NCBI GenBank assembly: GCA_950295325.1
Contig: OX485806.1
Span: 8,246,001-8,310,000, forward strand
Direction of reading: 5' to 3'
DNA length: 64,000 nt
Source of the DNA: Polytrichum commune
Taxonomy: Eukaryota > Streptophyta > Polytrichopsida > Polytrichales > Polytrichaceae
The notes beneath the pieces were generated by a model. That model was not told the DNA's origin, did no database searches, and saw nothing but the letters and a program-made list of their open reading frames with translations. This document shows, in pieces, positions 1 through 15,000 of the stretch (position 1 is the stretch's first letter; each line of letters opens with the position of its first letter). Both the position numbers and the translations under genes were made by a program.

Positions 1-602
1 AAGGGAGAGAAATGTGACAATAAGGAGTGAGATTTAAACTAAGAACATCTGTTCCCTAAGGTTTTGGGATATTAGAGAGTGAGTGACATTATGGAGGTTA
101 ATATTATGAAGTCTAGGGTGCAACTATTTCTTTAACCAAAGTCAAATGCCTTCCCTTCATTTCAACAAATGTGGGGTTCCAACACCACTTGAACATGCCG
201 TGAATGTTATAAAAATGTCAAAGTGGGGTGAAACTCCTTATCAAAACATGAGTTGCTGAGTAAACATGAGTTTCAGGATAACTCTAATGACCATACTTTT
301 CCTTTTTGTTTCTATGTGTTCCCAACCTCCAATAGAAATTGGACATCTGGCAGGCACCCTTTCCTAACCAGCGACCCGGCCCCCTAACGAGCAACATCCC
401 TACCTAGACTCCTACGCCAGGCAAATCAAGCCGGTGGGCCCCTGTTTCTCCAAGCGACGAGGGTTCGACTCTCACCAAACCCTAGCTTCGCTCTGGGCGC
501 GCGCGCTCGGTCGCTGAGCTCTTGCGTCGCCGACCGACCGTCGACAGGAATTGCGAGAGGAATTGTTGCAGAAATCATCGGCGCTCTGGGGCTGCCATCG
601 CC
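1..602 (+). promoter_or_regulatory. Upstream region and probable 5' UTR of GTF3C1
   Basis: This is the non-coding stretch before the GTF3C1 start codon. The last 130 bases are GC-rich with a run of alternating GC at about 498-506. A telo-box-like AAACCCTA lies at 477-484, a motif common in the 5' regions of plant translation-related genes. GGTTCGACTCT at 462-472 resembles a Pol III B box. I saw no clear TATA box at a convincing distance and no gene in 1-420. The promoter role is inferred from position only. Confidence 0.4.
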
Positions 603-3600
603 ATGATGGACGCCCTGGTGTCCGCGGCTCTTCACGAAATCGCTGTCGAAGGCACTCAAGGTAATTGCAAAATCACATTCAAACAAAATAATGCATTGGA
701 ATCATGCGGAATTGCGAACATACCATTGCAAAATTCACAAAATAATAGGATTCTTTTTTCTTATTTTTAAAATTTTCATTCTTTGAATGATCTTGTGAAG
801 TTGTTGGGGACGAGGCCAATTTCGTTTGAATGTGTCAATGATGATGATGATGCCAATTCCAAATTGATGATGATGCTGAAGAGGTGGATGATGATTTTTG
901 TATGTTATGTTGGTATAGGATGTTCTTTGCAAAAGCTATGGGCAGGCCTTCAAGCTGCTGCAGCAGCAGCAGAAATAGAATTGGACGCAAGAGGCAAGCA
1001 GTTGTTGTGGCAACAAGTTTTGAATGTCCCTGGGATGAGCTTGACACATCCGAAGTCGCCGGGATTGCAGACGTTGGTGGCAGAAATTCATCCTCCAGTT
1101 CACTCTGTGGAGGATGCAGAGAAGCGTGGATTACATGTTGTAGCTCCAGAAGGATTGAGGGAGAGTTGCTTGGGTCTGTATGATGGCAAGCTTTGTGATG
1201 CAGCTATTTCCAGAGACCAACATGAGCTTTTGGAACGTCTTGCGAAAGCCAGGTAGGTTTGCAGTAGGAAAAATCTGGTGTGCTATCCTTTTTTTGGTTG
1301 GCAATTTGGTTGGCATCATGACCATTGTGAAGCTCTTATGTGGATGGATATGGACTTCGTGCTTTTACTGGCATTTGCCCTTGTACCAATGTTTGTACCC
1401 CCACCCCCTCTGGGGTGAGTTTCTGGTATCAATTCTCAACTCTGCCTACAACGAATGTACTTGGATATACCATGTGTGCTTCATGTAGGGGTCAAATGAA
1501 GTTTGTTAGGCATGGCCATAGTGAAGCTCAAATGTGAATGCATATGGTCTTTGTGCTTTTACTTACAATTGTGCTCCCAATGCTTTTCCCCCTATCCTCT
1601 GGGGTCAGTTTCTGGTATCGATGTTCTGACATTATGGTCATCCAAATTTATGGCAGTGTTACAATTTCCGTTTTCAACCGTGTTGCAATGTGCACATGAT
1701 AAATCAATTCTCAACTCTGTCTACAACAATTATACTTTGGATATACCATGTGTCCTTCATATAGGCTCTAATGAGATAAGTTTTAACATGGTTTTAAATG
1801 ATTCTCATTAGCAATTGACAATGGATGTAAAATGAGTACGGATTGTCAATTGTATGTCTTGCGCCCAAGTATGTCTTATTTCAATTCTGCATGCAAAAGT
1901 CGTAAGGGTTCAAAGTTTTATTGGTAGATGACCCAGAATCATCATGGGAGCCTCATGATTAAGGTGTGGTGGATATTCTCAAAATTAATATGTACTTGCT
2001 GTGCAAGATTTTAGGGTAGTTGGTTCTGGGTGAGGTAATGGTTTTAGCATGCGCACCCCCCCCCCCCCTTTTTTTTGGGGTGAGTTTCTGGTATCAGTTC
2101 TCAACCCTGGCTACAACAAATAAACTTGGATATACCATGTGTGCTTCTTCATTTTAGGTTTTAATGAGACGATAATGAACTAGTTGTGGGATGGATGTAT
2201 GCAGAGGTCAAGGAGTTACACAGAGTCAGCTAGGAAAGGACTTCAAAACCGGAGGAAACAAGATGTTTTATGTTGTGAGAAGCTTGGAGGCACGAGGCCT
2301 TGTGGTTCGCCATGCTACCATTGTGCGTACTCATCCACCCACGGGAAAAGGGGCCTCTAACAAGTTTGTGCCGATAGTGGCTACCAATTTAGTACATCTC
2401 ACTCGCTATGTGAAAGACACGAATATGGGCTCTCATATGAGGTTTGAAATACCAAGTTCTTCCAAATCCAATTTGTCAACTAGCAGGCCTACAGACAATG
2501 GAGATGCGACAATGGGAGAAGAAGATGCAAATCAAGCAACAGACGAAGTACTTATCAATGATGATTATCCAGCAATGCAACGAATCTGTGAGAAGCTTGA
2601 GACGGCAGATGACAAGGTTTGTCAAGATCATGCAAAGTCTAGAGAACTGTATTTCATGTTTACTTTTATAGATGAAATTTGGATGGTAACAGGTATGGTG
2701 CAAAGCAATGCACTGATTCCTCCTTAGTGCATTTCTTTTTTTGAAAGGTTGGTCTTTGCCCTTTCTTGTTAGCTTCTTTCACTCTCAAGCGTTCAAATTC
2801 TATCTCTACTCTTTTTATATCCCATCAGGATGTTCAGCTGATGCCATAGTTAACATAAATTATAAAGACAGTCCACTTTTGTGTGGAAAATTCAGAAATG
2901 GCCTAGTGCAAAACATTTTATGATATCTGCTGTGAGGGATTTGTTATTAGAGAGTCAATGTTCACAAAGTGTTTCAGTATGAGGAGCTATTTTGAGAGCT
3001 CACAAATGAGTGATGATTCTCACTCGTCCACTTTGTTGTATTGTTTTTATGGATTGGGTCTATCAACTATTCTATAATTTCTGTTTGGAAGACATTTTAC
3101 CATGTAATTGAATTTGGTTTGGTGTGGAATTTGTGGAATATGAAGGTGCTCGTTGTGTCGGATCTGAAATTGGGCCTAAATTATCGATTTGCACAGGGAC
3201 ATCGCAGTTGGCGAAGAGTACGCTGTTACCCTTTCCTGAACTTATTGAAATACAATAGAATAGGCATCCAAAGTGTGTTATCTATTATGTTGCACTTCTC
3301 CTGTTTAACTTCATTGGCAGTTGACACTGTTAGAAGGTAGACAATGTAAGATATAAGTAGGTGTACTCAAGAGTGTCCATCTATTGTTGTCAAAGAGAAC
3401 ACGAGCAGTATAATGAATTACATGTCTTTGTATTCTTGTCATTTGTTCTTGTTTGGCCTAGAATATGGTTCCAGCACTGATGTATTGTGAATCATTACTA
3501 GAAGTTGTGGTCGTACATGCTTGTTTACTACTCTGGAATTCAAGTATTATGTGGCAAACCTAACCACCTTTTGCCCACTGAAGTACTAGTGGAGTTGTCT

Positions 3601-5992
3601 TTAATGCAGCTGGCAAAAAGGCTCCAAGATGCTGGTATAGTGGAGATATTTAATGCTCAGATTGCTGGTTCAAAGGTGAGTCTTTCTAATCTTCCTATCG
3701 TAATTTTGTAGTTGTATGTTAGTGATTGACATGTGATCTTATCACCAGTACAGTTGCAGGAGCCTTAGCAGAGAGCAAATAAACAGTAGTTATTTAAAAG
3801 CTGTTTGTGCCATTATTTTGGAGATATTTAAAGTACTCTGAGCATCAGCTGACCATGAATGGGTCACCATGGACTATTGCAGATTGTACCTTGCATTCGA
3901 TTGCTCAAGTCCTTTAATGCCAAGGCCTTCAATCCAGGAAACGATGATGCAGAAACAGAAGCACAATTACGGGGTGTGAAACGCGGCCAAGTAACTGAAC
4001 AAGTGGTCGAGAGTGTTTTAGATCGCCAGATTTATGACTTGGTTGATACCTCGGGACCTGCCGGTGTGTATATGATGGATGTAAGTAACTTTTGATAAAG
4101 TTGGTGAAGGTTTTTGATTCTGGACTTTATATTGTATGGCATTTGTATGGCATATGTACGGCAATTTCCTTCTCTTTTTAATGTACTTTTTGGATGCCCG
4201 TTGGACGTTCAAGGTGTTCCTAGATGTCAAGGCTTTTGGACTTAACGTGAGTCATTCTTACAATCCGTATTTTCCAAAGTATGTATGACACTGTTGTTGG
4301 GTGATATCTCTCACATTAATGCGACAGGTCTTGTCCCTTCAGAAACCCTTGTTATTTGCAAGTCATGAGGACCTGATGTCTATGGAAAATTGGCCTCATA
4401 AGTGCTTGATGATAAATAATGATCATGTCCTTGACACAGATTTGGAAGCAATTAGGACTAAATAACAAGCGAAACTACTTCCGGGTCACGAATATGCTTG
4501 CCAAGGGGTGCATTGTCTCTGAAGCAGAACAACATAAAAAATCAATGCTGTATCGGCTAAGAACAGCATCCAATGCTACACTTGCCTCCAACCCCAAAGT
4601 GCCTGATGATCCTGGAAACACAGAGCAAGAGCCACAAAGCATTGTCCCATTAGGTATGTCCAGTATTTACCTCTCAAGTCAGGGCAAAGGTCTCTTTTGT
4701 CAAATTATGTGGTCCAAAAAATGGTAAATGTATGTAATGTTTTCCTGCAAGATGGTACCAGGTAGGTGCAATTGTCCTGGAGAGTGCAATTGAAATATGT
4801 ACATAAAGTCCTGGAGTTGTGCATAAAGTTTGTCTACCTTTCTCAACTGTGATCCTCCTCAATTGTTACAAAGAATGACTGTGGCTGGCTTTTGATTGCA
4901 GCACAAATAGCTCCTCCTCCCGCAACAAGAATCCGCAGGCCCAGGAAAGCGAATGCAAATGAGAAAGAGAATGAGGTTGATAAAGAAAGAGAGGGCATCC
5001 AATCATCAACAACCAACCAGGAACTTGGGCTCCTGGATGCCGAGGAGTCACAGGCACTTGCTCTAGTAGATTTGTCATCTGTGAAGGTGGATGAGGCAGA
5101 GCCTTTTACAGTAAGGTTGGTCATCAATTCTCTGGATCAAGTATTGCCTGCATTTTACATTCTTATGTATTTGTGTGCGAGCTCGTCATGTAAATGAATG
5201 TCCTTGACTTTCCTGCAAACGTGTTGCGTTTGCTTGCTATTTGCTTGTGCTTAAACTCAATTGAAGGTTGTCCCAAAAGTAGATTTTCCATGTCTTACTC
5301 TAATGACTGATGACATGCACTTGCTCCACATAGGTCAGGGCAGATGTATCCCTCCCCTCTTCAGACAACCACTGCAATCCAGCGTGAACTGCGGATAATG
5401 CAAAGACTTCATGTAAGTATTTTCTTATCTCTCCATTTTGCTTATAGTTTATCATTGTTATTTGTTGAATAGAGGAAACATGGGTATTGCCTTTAACTAG
5501 AGATATGCCAGATAAGGTCGTCCCTTGCTTCAACAGAAGTGTTTCCTTGCATACAAACTACGTAAACTTTATTTCTATACACTTCCTGGGTTCCTAGGTG
5601 AGTTTGGATGTTCAAAGAGTTGATTGTGATAAGTGTGGATAACAATTACAGTGGACTACACTAATTTCCAAGCACTTAGTGTGGCGCACTGATGATGCCA
5701 CATCTAAATAGACAGTGGCACATCATGTGCCTTTGGCATAATTCATACATATAATGAAGGTGTCATGATGTGATTTCATACCATGACCACAGTGCTTCAT
5801 GTGACATGTTGACAAGGTTCTTTCAATTCATCAACTTTGCTAATCAGAATGTTTTGAGCACTGCAACATTCTTTGTGGTACACACCAATTTTTTCTAAGT
5901 AGAATTATTATTCGAAATAGGTATAACCTGAATTTTCAAAATCTTGCATCTTAAAATCAGTTTTTAACCCCAAATAGAAATGAATTCTGTAA

Positions 5993-6023
<31 letters not shown>

Positions 6024-9000
6024 ATATATATATATATATATATATGTAAAACCTGTGTACATCTTCTTTTATCTTCTGTGTAGTATTTCTTGGTGTATCA
6101 AAGCATGCTCAGTTGATTGTTGTTCTGTTAGCTCTTTGGAGTCTTGTATGAATGACTTGATTCAGAAGGTTGATCTACTACATTATCTGTTCAGGTGGCA
6201 TTCGGATGTACTTGTGTTGATTGAATGTCAAATTAATATGGTTCAGGTTTGGTGACTCATTTTTCTCTTCATTCAAATTTATTGGAGTGTATGGTTTGGC
6301 TTGGTGTAAATCAGGAAGAGAAGTTCATTCCTCGGGTGGAGCTTCACCGATGGATTGAAGAATCAGAGAAAGATCGTAAGGATACAATGATGGACCGAAA
6401 AACTCTGACACGCTTGCTACAGAAATTACAGCGAGAGGGCCGAGTCAAGTGCATTATTTTGAGCATGCCAGGTCTTACCAACTGCGGCCGGAGTCGAACC
6501 AGTGAAGTTGTGCTTCTTCCTGAAGTCAAGGTCGAGCCAGAGCTACTTGAAAAAGTTCATGACCGTATTCGGCAATTTGACATGATCAACAGGGGTTATG
6601 GCTCAACAAAGACGAAAGCAGATGCTTCTACCGTTCCTGTCCTGACGATGGTGAAGCAAATACACAAAAGTGCAAAAAGAAAGTCCCTGCCTGTGGTTGA
6701 AACAGAGGCTGAACAGAAAGCAAGGACTCTTAGTGAAAACGGATTTATTCCTGCAAAGATGGTGCGAGTTCGGATGCTTCATAATTTTCTCTGGACCTAT
6801 GTCAATGAAATATCTGAGTATGCTGATGAAGATCTGGTGATGAAGGCGGGCGAAAGCTCTTGCAGGGTTTTTACAGTGGCACTTGCAATGCAGGTACGAT
6901 AATATCAAACTTGTGCATACTTTTATATGAAGACATTGTTTCTATTGAGGCTGCTATGAAATATTCAATATCCCTGTCCTTATTTTTGTTTGTGATTGTA
7001 TTTAATGTTTCTATCCCTGAGTGTAGGCAATGCCTGTGGAGCTTTTCCTGCAAGTAATTGGCTCAACAAAGACATTAATAGAGTTGGAGCCTTACTGCAA
7101 CAAGGACTTACGCATAAGTGACCTGCCAGAAGCAGACAGCTCATCTCTATTTGGAAGTCACGCTAACAGCCGTCTTTCTTGGCTTATTGATGTGCTGCGT
7201 CGGTTGAAGGTAAACAGAGTTGTTCTAAGAATGAAGAAACTGCAGAAGTCAGGAGATCCCTTTAAATCTTGAGAGTGGACTTCGAGATTATTTCAGCATT
7301 ATTTAATATACATTGATGACCATGTCTTGTTTTAACTTCCAATTATAAAGTGCTTATCTTGCCTTGATGATTCACTTTGCTTTAGCTACTACTTTAGCAG
7401 AGGGAGTTCAACCCTTAAAGGTCCAAGACGCCCATTCTGAGCCTCAAGGTGTCATACGGAGGGACTCAAGATTATCTCTTGATATTTAAGCTAAAAGTGT
7501 CAAAAGAGACACCATCTAAAAGTAGTCCATTTATCTAATGCACTATTCCAATCTGAGCATGCATATATGTAACATGTGTTATAGGGAGATTTGAGCTTGT
7601 ATAAATGATGTAGACTAAAATACAGACCATGTATATTTTATCGCTGTTGTCACCTGAATTTATTTTTTCTCTTCCTCTTTCTAATAGGTTGTGCGCTTGA
7701 TATGGATTCAATATTATAGAGCAAATAATATATTATTTAAATACTTGTTGGGGTTCATGCAAATTGTTATGTATCCTGTATATACAGACCCCCAGTCCTT
7801 CAAGGGTTAAGTTTAGGAAGTGGTATCTCCACAGAAGTTGCTAAGTGGCTAATTCTCAGGGAACTTTTGTAATGCAGCTTGTTCGGCTGGTAATGGGAAC
7901 TGGTATTCCCCTCGGTCGTTCAAATGTGGGCTTCAGCCGAACCTCAAGGTCTTCTCCTGAAGCAGCACTAATGTATGCCATGGAAGTAAAACCTTACATT
8001 GAAGAACCGGCACCTCAACCTCTCTCATCATTGAGCTTAGACGCATTTGATTTAACTCCAAGAGCACGGCACGAATTCCAATTGAATACAGTTGAGGGTT
8101 TGGAAGCATACTGGCAGACCCTAGAGTACTGCTTTTCTGGGGCCATGCCTACAATTGCAAGGAGAGCATTTCCAGGTTCTAATGTCCCTGAGGTTAGTTG
8201 TCAATATCATTGGATTCTCAACATACCCCTAGTTCGTTCTTGATGTGAATTGTTTTAATTTCATGGATTTCTCCACATTCTTGTACAGTCTCAAGGATTC
8301 TCAGGGACGATTTTGATTCCCATCAGTTAGTCAATGTTGGAAACCTGGCACAAAGGGCTAAGTTGGTGGAAATTCACGAGGGGCTTTTAGGGCCCTTGAA
8401 CCTGGCCCTTTGGCTATCTGAATGCATTAGTCATATGAGTTAAATATGGTGTATGCACCTCCTGCTCCTCTCCTTTTGTGCATGTAAGAATTAACAGTCC
8501 TTCAATATTATTCTGTGCATGGTTATACCCACACATGGTTTTCTAAACTATGAAAAGTAGGTTGTCTGTAAAATGATAGGGGGGTTTGTTTTTTGGTATT
8601 AATTAGGGCTGTTTTCTGGTTGAAGCTTTTTGGGTTACGATCATGGACTTCGTTGCGGTTAATGACTTTGGACCAACGGAGGGAGTTGATGAGGCGAGTG
8701 GAGGAAGGCGGTCTGGAGAAGAGGATGACTGTCACAGAATGTGCATCTCTTGCCAGGGAACTTGACCTTTCTGTAGAACAGGTACCTTCTCATCCTTGGC
8801 ATTATATAAATTTATTTTCTCAGTAGTGATAGATGGTGTTGTCAAGGTAGGGTTTGCGCACGATGGCATCCTATAAATTCTGGTCAAATTACCATCATGT
8901 AAGGTAAACTGATCATTGGAGGAAAGGTACTGTGTGCACTGATCAGTTTACTTTGAGGAGGTATCTTTTTACTTGACCCAAAAGAATTTGATGCAGAATG

Positions 9001-12000
9001 ACATGTGGAAGATGCAATAACAAGCTCAAGTTGTTAAATGCAGTCCACGAAGTTCAAGGTGTAGTTGTCAGTTGAAGGAACCATGCATTGGGAAGTGCAT
9101 ATCAGTCATCAATTGCAAAACTCGAGTTCCAGTTTTACGAATTTGGTGATTATACATGATGTTTGCAAATATCCATTAATATCTACTTGATAATAGCTAA
9201 CAGCTGGGTTACCATATTTGTTGTTGTCAACTTTATGGACCAAGCATTCTCTTGCTTCCAGAAAGAAAACCTGAAATGCTCACCCCTTTGACAATTGCAG
9301 GTTTTAAGAGTGTCATATGAAAAGAATAGAAGATGTCGTCTTCAAACTCTGGAGAAGGAGATCTTGAACGACCCTAGTGGAGAATCTGACAATGAGGTGA
9401 CAGTAGCTGGGAAAGGTCATCGTATCAGAACAAATATTCATGCAGCCAGAAAAAGAGCTGTAAATAATGTGGACATCATGGAGGTAGCCCATGTCAAGGC
9501 GTACAAGCGGCAGCGTCAACTGGAGCAGGTTTCTGCTTCACTAGATCAAGAAGATACTTCTGGTGGGTTCTCAATTTACTCTATTGAAAGCTGTCAACAG
9601 TTTCGGATTGCTCATTTAGTATTTCAGATGTGTGGGCCTATTGTGGAAATTTCCAACTTCACAGACAATTTAGACCATTGGATCATATTGGGGATTGTCT
9701 CATCTAGTTAGCAATTTCTATGAGTCATGAAGATTATCAATTCATGTTTCAGGATTGGAGGTTCACCAGATGTAATGGTTAAAAGAGGTCACAGTGAAGA
9801 TTATCTTTCTCTTTGAATGATCATGTAGGACCTTCCAATTGTGATGTTACGTACTGAGCCTAGAACATTGTCCATGTTTTGAGCACATCGTCTAATCTCA
9901 ATGTAATGCATGTCTTTTTCATATTCGTTCTTAACTACAAGCCTTGCTATATACCATTTAATATAGGCATCTGATTAAGAAGAGTTACCACATAAGGCCC
10001 ACATACCTTATACCAGCATGGATTTCTGAGAAGGAATAAATTACAGTTCACCATATATTCTTGGACAATAGGCATCACTGACATTCACATTTGTAACCTT
10101 GATCACATGGTTTCCAGTTTTGTTGAAGCCTCTGATAACTTCAGAGAGGGAGGAAGACGCCCAAAAAATTGATGAAGATGATGGCTATGAGGAAGGAGAG
10201 GAAGAAGACAAAGGAATGGAGGAGAACCCCTTAAACATCCTCAACGCTGCCACCAAGCTGAAACCTGCTCGGCGGAAAAGATTTTGCTGGTCTGAAGATC
10301 TAGACAGGTAATTTTCCTCCTTTGGCATTTTTAAGTAAACATCATTGCTGAAAGTGGATGTCTTCATTCTGCATCATCTTCTTCTGTCCCAAAGGGGTCA
10401 GCATATAGAGCTAGACACCAATAAGGGCGTTTCTAAGTTCTTGGGTGATCTTGGACAGGGGTTCTATCCTATCATACTAAGGTCTTCTAAGTCCTACATT
10501 TAAGTTGCTTCTGAATTGCACTTCACTTCATAACCCAAACTCGAAGGAATTTTATACTACCTTCAAGTGTGGTTATGAATTTTATTCTACCAATTGTTTA
10601 CCCTTGGAGAACAGAATCAGAAAGTCATTTGGTCATCAAACTCTTTGAGCATGTCTAGATCTAGAGTCAAGATGGCCATTGTTTAGGCAAGTAGGTGCTT
10701 ATATTCAATAAGCACCATTTGTGTCCTGGACAAACTTTAGAGAACTATTTGCAGATATTTTGTGTCATATGAAGCTGAGATAAGAGGAGTTAATTATATT
10801 GATCCTGAGGCACTGATTTTATGTTTGTTGAATTTTATTTATTTATTTAAATATTCTAAATCTTCATCTTACTGACAATTTCTCCTTGTCATCAATAATG
10901 CAGAACCCTGATCATCTGCTATTGTAGGCAGAGAGCAATTTTAGGTAAACGTAATCCACGTGTGGAGTGGGCTGCTATGCCCTCACTCCCTGCCCATCCT
11001 ATATCTTGTCGACGACGAATTGCACAATTAAAGATGGAGCCCTCAGTTCGAAAAGCACTCATGAGCCTATGCTCACTCTTGTCCAAAAGGTACCTGAAAC
11101 ATCTGGATTTGGTGCAAGAGAATAGAGGCAGGAAGACGAAGCAGAAGGCTTTCAAGTCTCAACCACCACTATTCGGATTGTCTTCTGGCAAATGTCATCA
11201 TGCTGATGACGAACACCAAAGTAACCCAGATCTAGCCAATATAATTATAGGGGAGGACATGGCATGGGACTCAGTTGAGGATCCTCCAGTTGCAGCAGCT
11301 TTGAATGAAGTTGTGCAATTACGCAACATTGCAAAGGCCCTGAATAGCAGGAAAAGTGCCCAAGTTTTTCGCGCAAGTGTGCCCAAGTTGCAGGACCAGC
11401 AGCTGTTACTTGAAGGGGGAAGTGAATATCCTGAGAGTGCTGTGCCAGCCTCACTTTCCCCTATGATGATTGATTATCCTATTGATTCCGGAACATCAGG
11501 TTCTGCTAATCCTGATTATTCTGTAGCTATCCCTGCACCTGTATCTACCCCTGTATCTTTCCCTGTACCTTTCCCTGTACCTTTCTTCAATGTTGATCCG
11601 CTTGCTGTGTCGAGTGCTGCTGGGTATTTGGCTGGGATACCACGTTTAGATGGAGCTCAACTGGGTCAAAGCACTGCCCCTTCAAGCAGTAAGTTCCAGT
11701 TTCTTAGACAGTTTTTGTTTCTCGGATAAATAGTGGAGGTTGATTTATTTATGGGTTGTAGTTTTTCCAAGCTGGTAGACGGTCTTTAAGGTCATACAAG
11801 TTTTTTTCGGTAGGAAAGAAAAAAATCAAGCTAGTCACTTTTGATGTTAGTGTAGATTTTCCATAGTACTTCAAACCTATCATAATTATATTGTGAATAA
11901 GCAATCAAGTTGATCATAAGCACACATTTATATTGTATATTGTGCAGCACCTATGACACGAGGCAAGCAGAAAACAACCCGTTTGCGACCACGGAAAAAA

Positions 12001-15000
12001 TCTTCAATGCCAGTCGTGATGAACCGGATGACATCGGAAGAGATGGTCCAGAGGTCCTTGGGAGTCGCGAATGCTGTCGAGCTTGTGAAGCTGGTCTTAT
12101 TAAATGCGTCGGAGAGTACTGATGTTCCTTTGTCAATGGTCAATGCACTTCGCCGATGCGAAGAATCTCATGTGTTTGCTGCTTTTAACTTTCTGCGAAA
12201 TCGTGAGCTTGTGGTATGTGTCGTTGCCATCCAGTTTTTCATATATTGCTTCATGAATTTTGAGGTCATCTACCCATAGGTAATGCTACAGAGTAAGTGC
12301 ATATTTGTTGTGTCATCCTCATGGCCATGGTTTGTGAAGGAACATGAAGTTTGTTGTTGTCTTTCCAATGTGAAATTGCAAGGACTTCAGCCTGCATGAC
12401 AAACTCCTGGAGGCAACATTATCATCTAGAAACAACAAAAATGTTGAAATAACATCACAAATATCATAATAGTGTTGTAAGAATTGCCTACTTTTCTAAA
12501 TTTATTCGAATATGTGCCAAATTATGCAACTACAAATCGAATTCTCACATAAAAACTATACTTGTATTTTACGTTTATTACATTATACACCACTAGGTTC
12601 AGTATAATTTGAACTGTAATAATTACATACTACACCACTCTTTGCAAATTTTTGATGTGGCACTGTTGTGTTGGTTGGTGTGGTCAGGTTGTTGGTGCCA
12701 ACAAACAACCATTTTTGCTCTCTGCAAAGTTCTTTGATAAGGCAGCTGCCTCTCGGTTCCCATTTGGGACAGGTGATGAAGCTCGTAGTATGAATCAATG
12801 GCTGGCTGACCATAATTCGGCCTTGGACCAGAAGTGGGTGCCCCTTCCTACAGACAATTATTGTGGTCACTTGATACAGCTTCTTGGGGTTATTAGTGAA
12901 GGAACAGTAAATGTTGCTCCATTTCTTCCCAAAGGAGGAGTTGGCGAAAGCGACGATAACAAAAATATTGTGTTAGGAGTGAAGCGAAAAACTGAAGGAG
13001 GTCAGGAGGTTCGGTTCGTGAAGCCCAAGATTCAGAGGGCAGATGCATCTACTCCTGGATTTCGACGCGAAAGGGGATTTCCTGGTATTAAGGTACTGAT
13101 AATTTTGACTTGGGGTCTTGATTTTAGTTATTTCCAAGTTGATGCTATTGGTAAACATCTGCAAGCTATTAACTGTAACTCAAAACCTCCTCTGGATGCC
13201 CTTTTTCGTCACTCCAATTTGCTGGTTGTTGATGACTAGTAAGCAACCTGTTGTGCAGCTTTGTAGAATATTTTTGTGTATTCATATATTTCACATTTAT
13301 GGGTTGACGCAATCGGTAGTGTGTTCAAGTTAAGATCTGAACTTAGAAACTCCGCAGGAGGCCCTTTTTCATGGTGTTGTGTTTGCTGGTTGTTTATGAC
13401 TTGTAAGCAACCTGGTGTGCAGCTTTGGAGAAGGTTACTGTCACAAGTTCAGTGGTCAACTTATTTGAATAGTTCGTCTTTGGATGTAAAATTGATTGCC
13501 TGTGTGCTCAAATGTTGTATTTCACAATTCAGGTTTGCCTGCAACGAGTTGCTAAACCTGTGGGAGAGATGGTGCTTGCTGCCACCTCCGATGGTTTTGA
13601 AAGTGGCAGTGAGCCTCGGATTGCTAATGTAGAAAGTAAGTCTATCACTTTCTAACCTCTGCAACTTAAACCAAATGTGGCTTTGCGCAATGTTTCAAAA
13701 AGCTCATATGATTCAATTAACAGACTTTTCTGCAAAATGGACTGATTGGTGAATTTAAGATAATCACCAACATTACCTTCTGATTTTCTTTTCGCAGTTA
13801 ATGGAAGCACTGTAGAAGGGGCTGGATCACTGGAAGAAAGAGACACTAATTCAACAGAAAAAGTGGCTTCTGATCAAGCAATGGAAACTGAAGCTGAGAT
13901 GAGCCCAGAGTTAGTGGAATGCATAAGTCATTTCTGTTCGAGTAAGAGTGGAATTTCAAGTGCAAATGAATGTCCCAAGTTGAAACCATCACTATTAAAG
14001 GCAGCTGCACATGCAATTCAGCAGGCAGGAAATGAAGGGCTCAGCTTCATGCAGTTGTCAAATTCCCTAAAATCAGCTGGTTAGCTATTCTTCTTTCTTC
14101 CTGCAAATTGAAATTTTAGGAGGACCCTGAATAAAGCTTATGGAATTGAGAGTACAGGGCAAGTTTGTATGCATTGAGGTGGTGCCCATGTACTTTAGGA
14201 TATTGCTAGCATAGTTGCAGGTTTCTGTGGCTTCCCATAAATCTATTCTTAAAGAGTGAGGAAGAAACTTGTCATGTAGATTGTTGAGATACGTGGATTC
14301 AATTTTTTGTTGTTGTTTTCATGGTGAGCTAAGTTTTTGTTGATGATTTAGCAGGTCTTGAGGTGAACGAGGAGTTAACTGAGGCTTGTGTAAATGCTCT
14401 TGAATCTTTTGAGCTTGTAAAACAGGTCTCTGGCATCTCCCTGAAAGCTCTTGTAGAGATGTGAATAAATTTCAACTGTTCTTAAGTACTCAATGTGAAT
14501 GCAAATTGCTCCTGGTATGTGGTTTCGCTATTTTGACTTTTAAAACTAGGTAACCCACTTCAAAACAATTGTAAGTTTGCAAGTATAAACCAAGATGGAC
14601 AACACCTTCTTGAAAACAACAATTACTGAACTATACTCTTTTTCTGTTGACAGGTCAATGCATTTGACCATGTGCGTGTGATCGCTGAGGTCCACAGTGG
14701 ACCCTTTTTCCTGGAGATTGCAACTAGAAGTCCAGAATCGGGCTCCTTGAGCAATGGTGACAGATTCTATTCTTGGGATTGTTTTCCTTTTGAAACTGGA
14801 TTTTTTCATTTTTTTATCATCTTCATTTGTCATGGCAGATGTAAACTATCTCTGAAATATTAGATCACTTTCTCTTCATTTGTGCTATTGCTTCAATCGC
14901 TGAGAAAGAGGTCTTTCCTTCGCTATTTTGGGCCTCAAGGTGTCATACAGGGATTTAGGATTACTAATTGATATTTACAGCTGAAAGTATCAAAAGTGAC

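Noticed and set aside
418-480. Possible tRNA gene at the B-box-like motif
   Set aside because: The bases around GGTTCGACT do not form a T stem, and no matching A box or acceptor stem is upstream.
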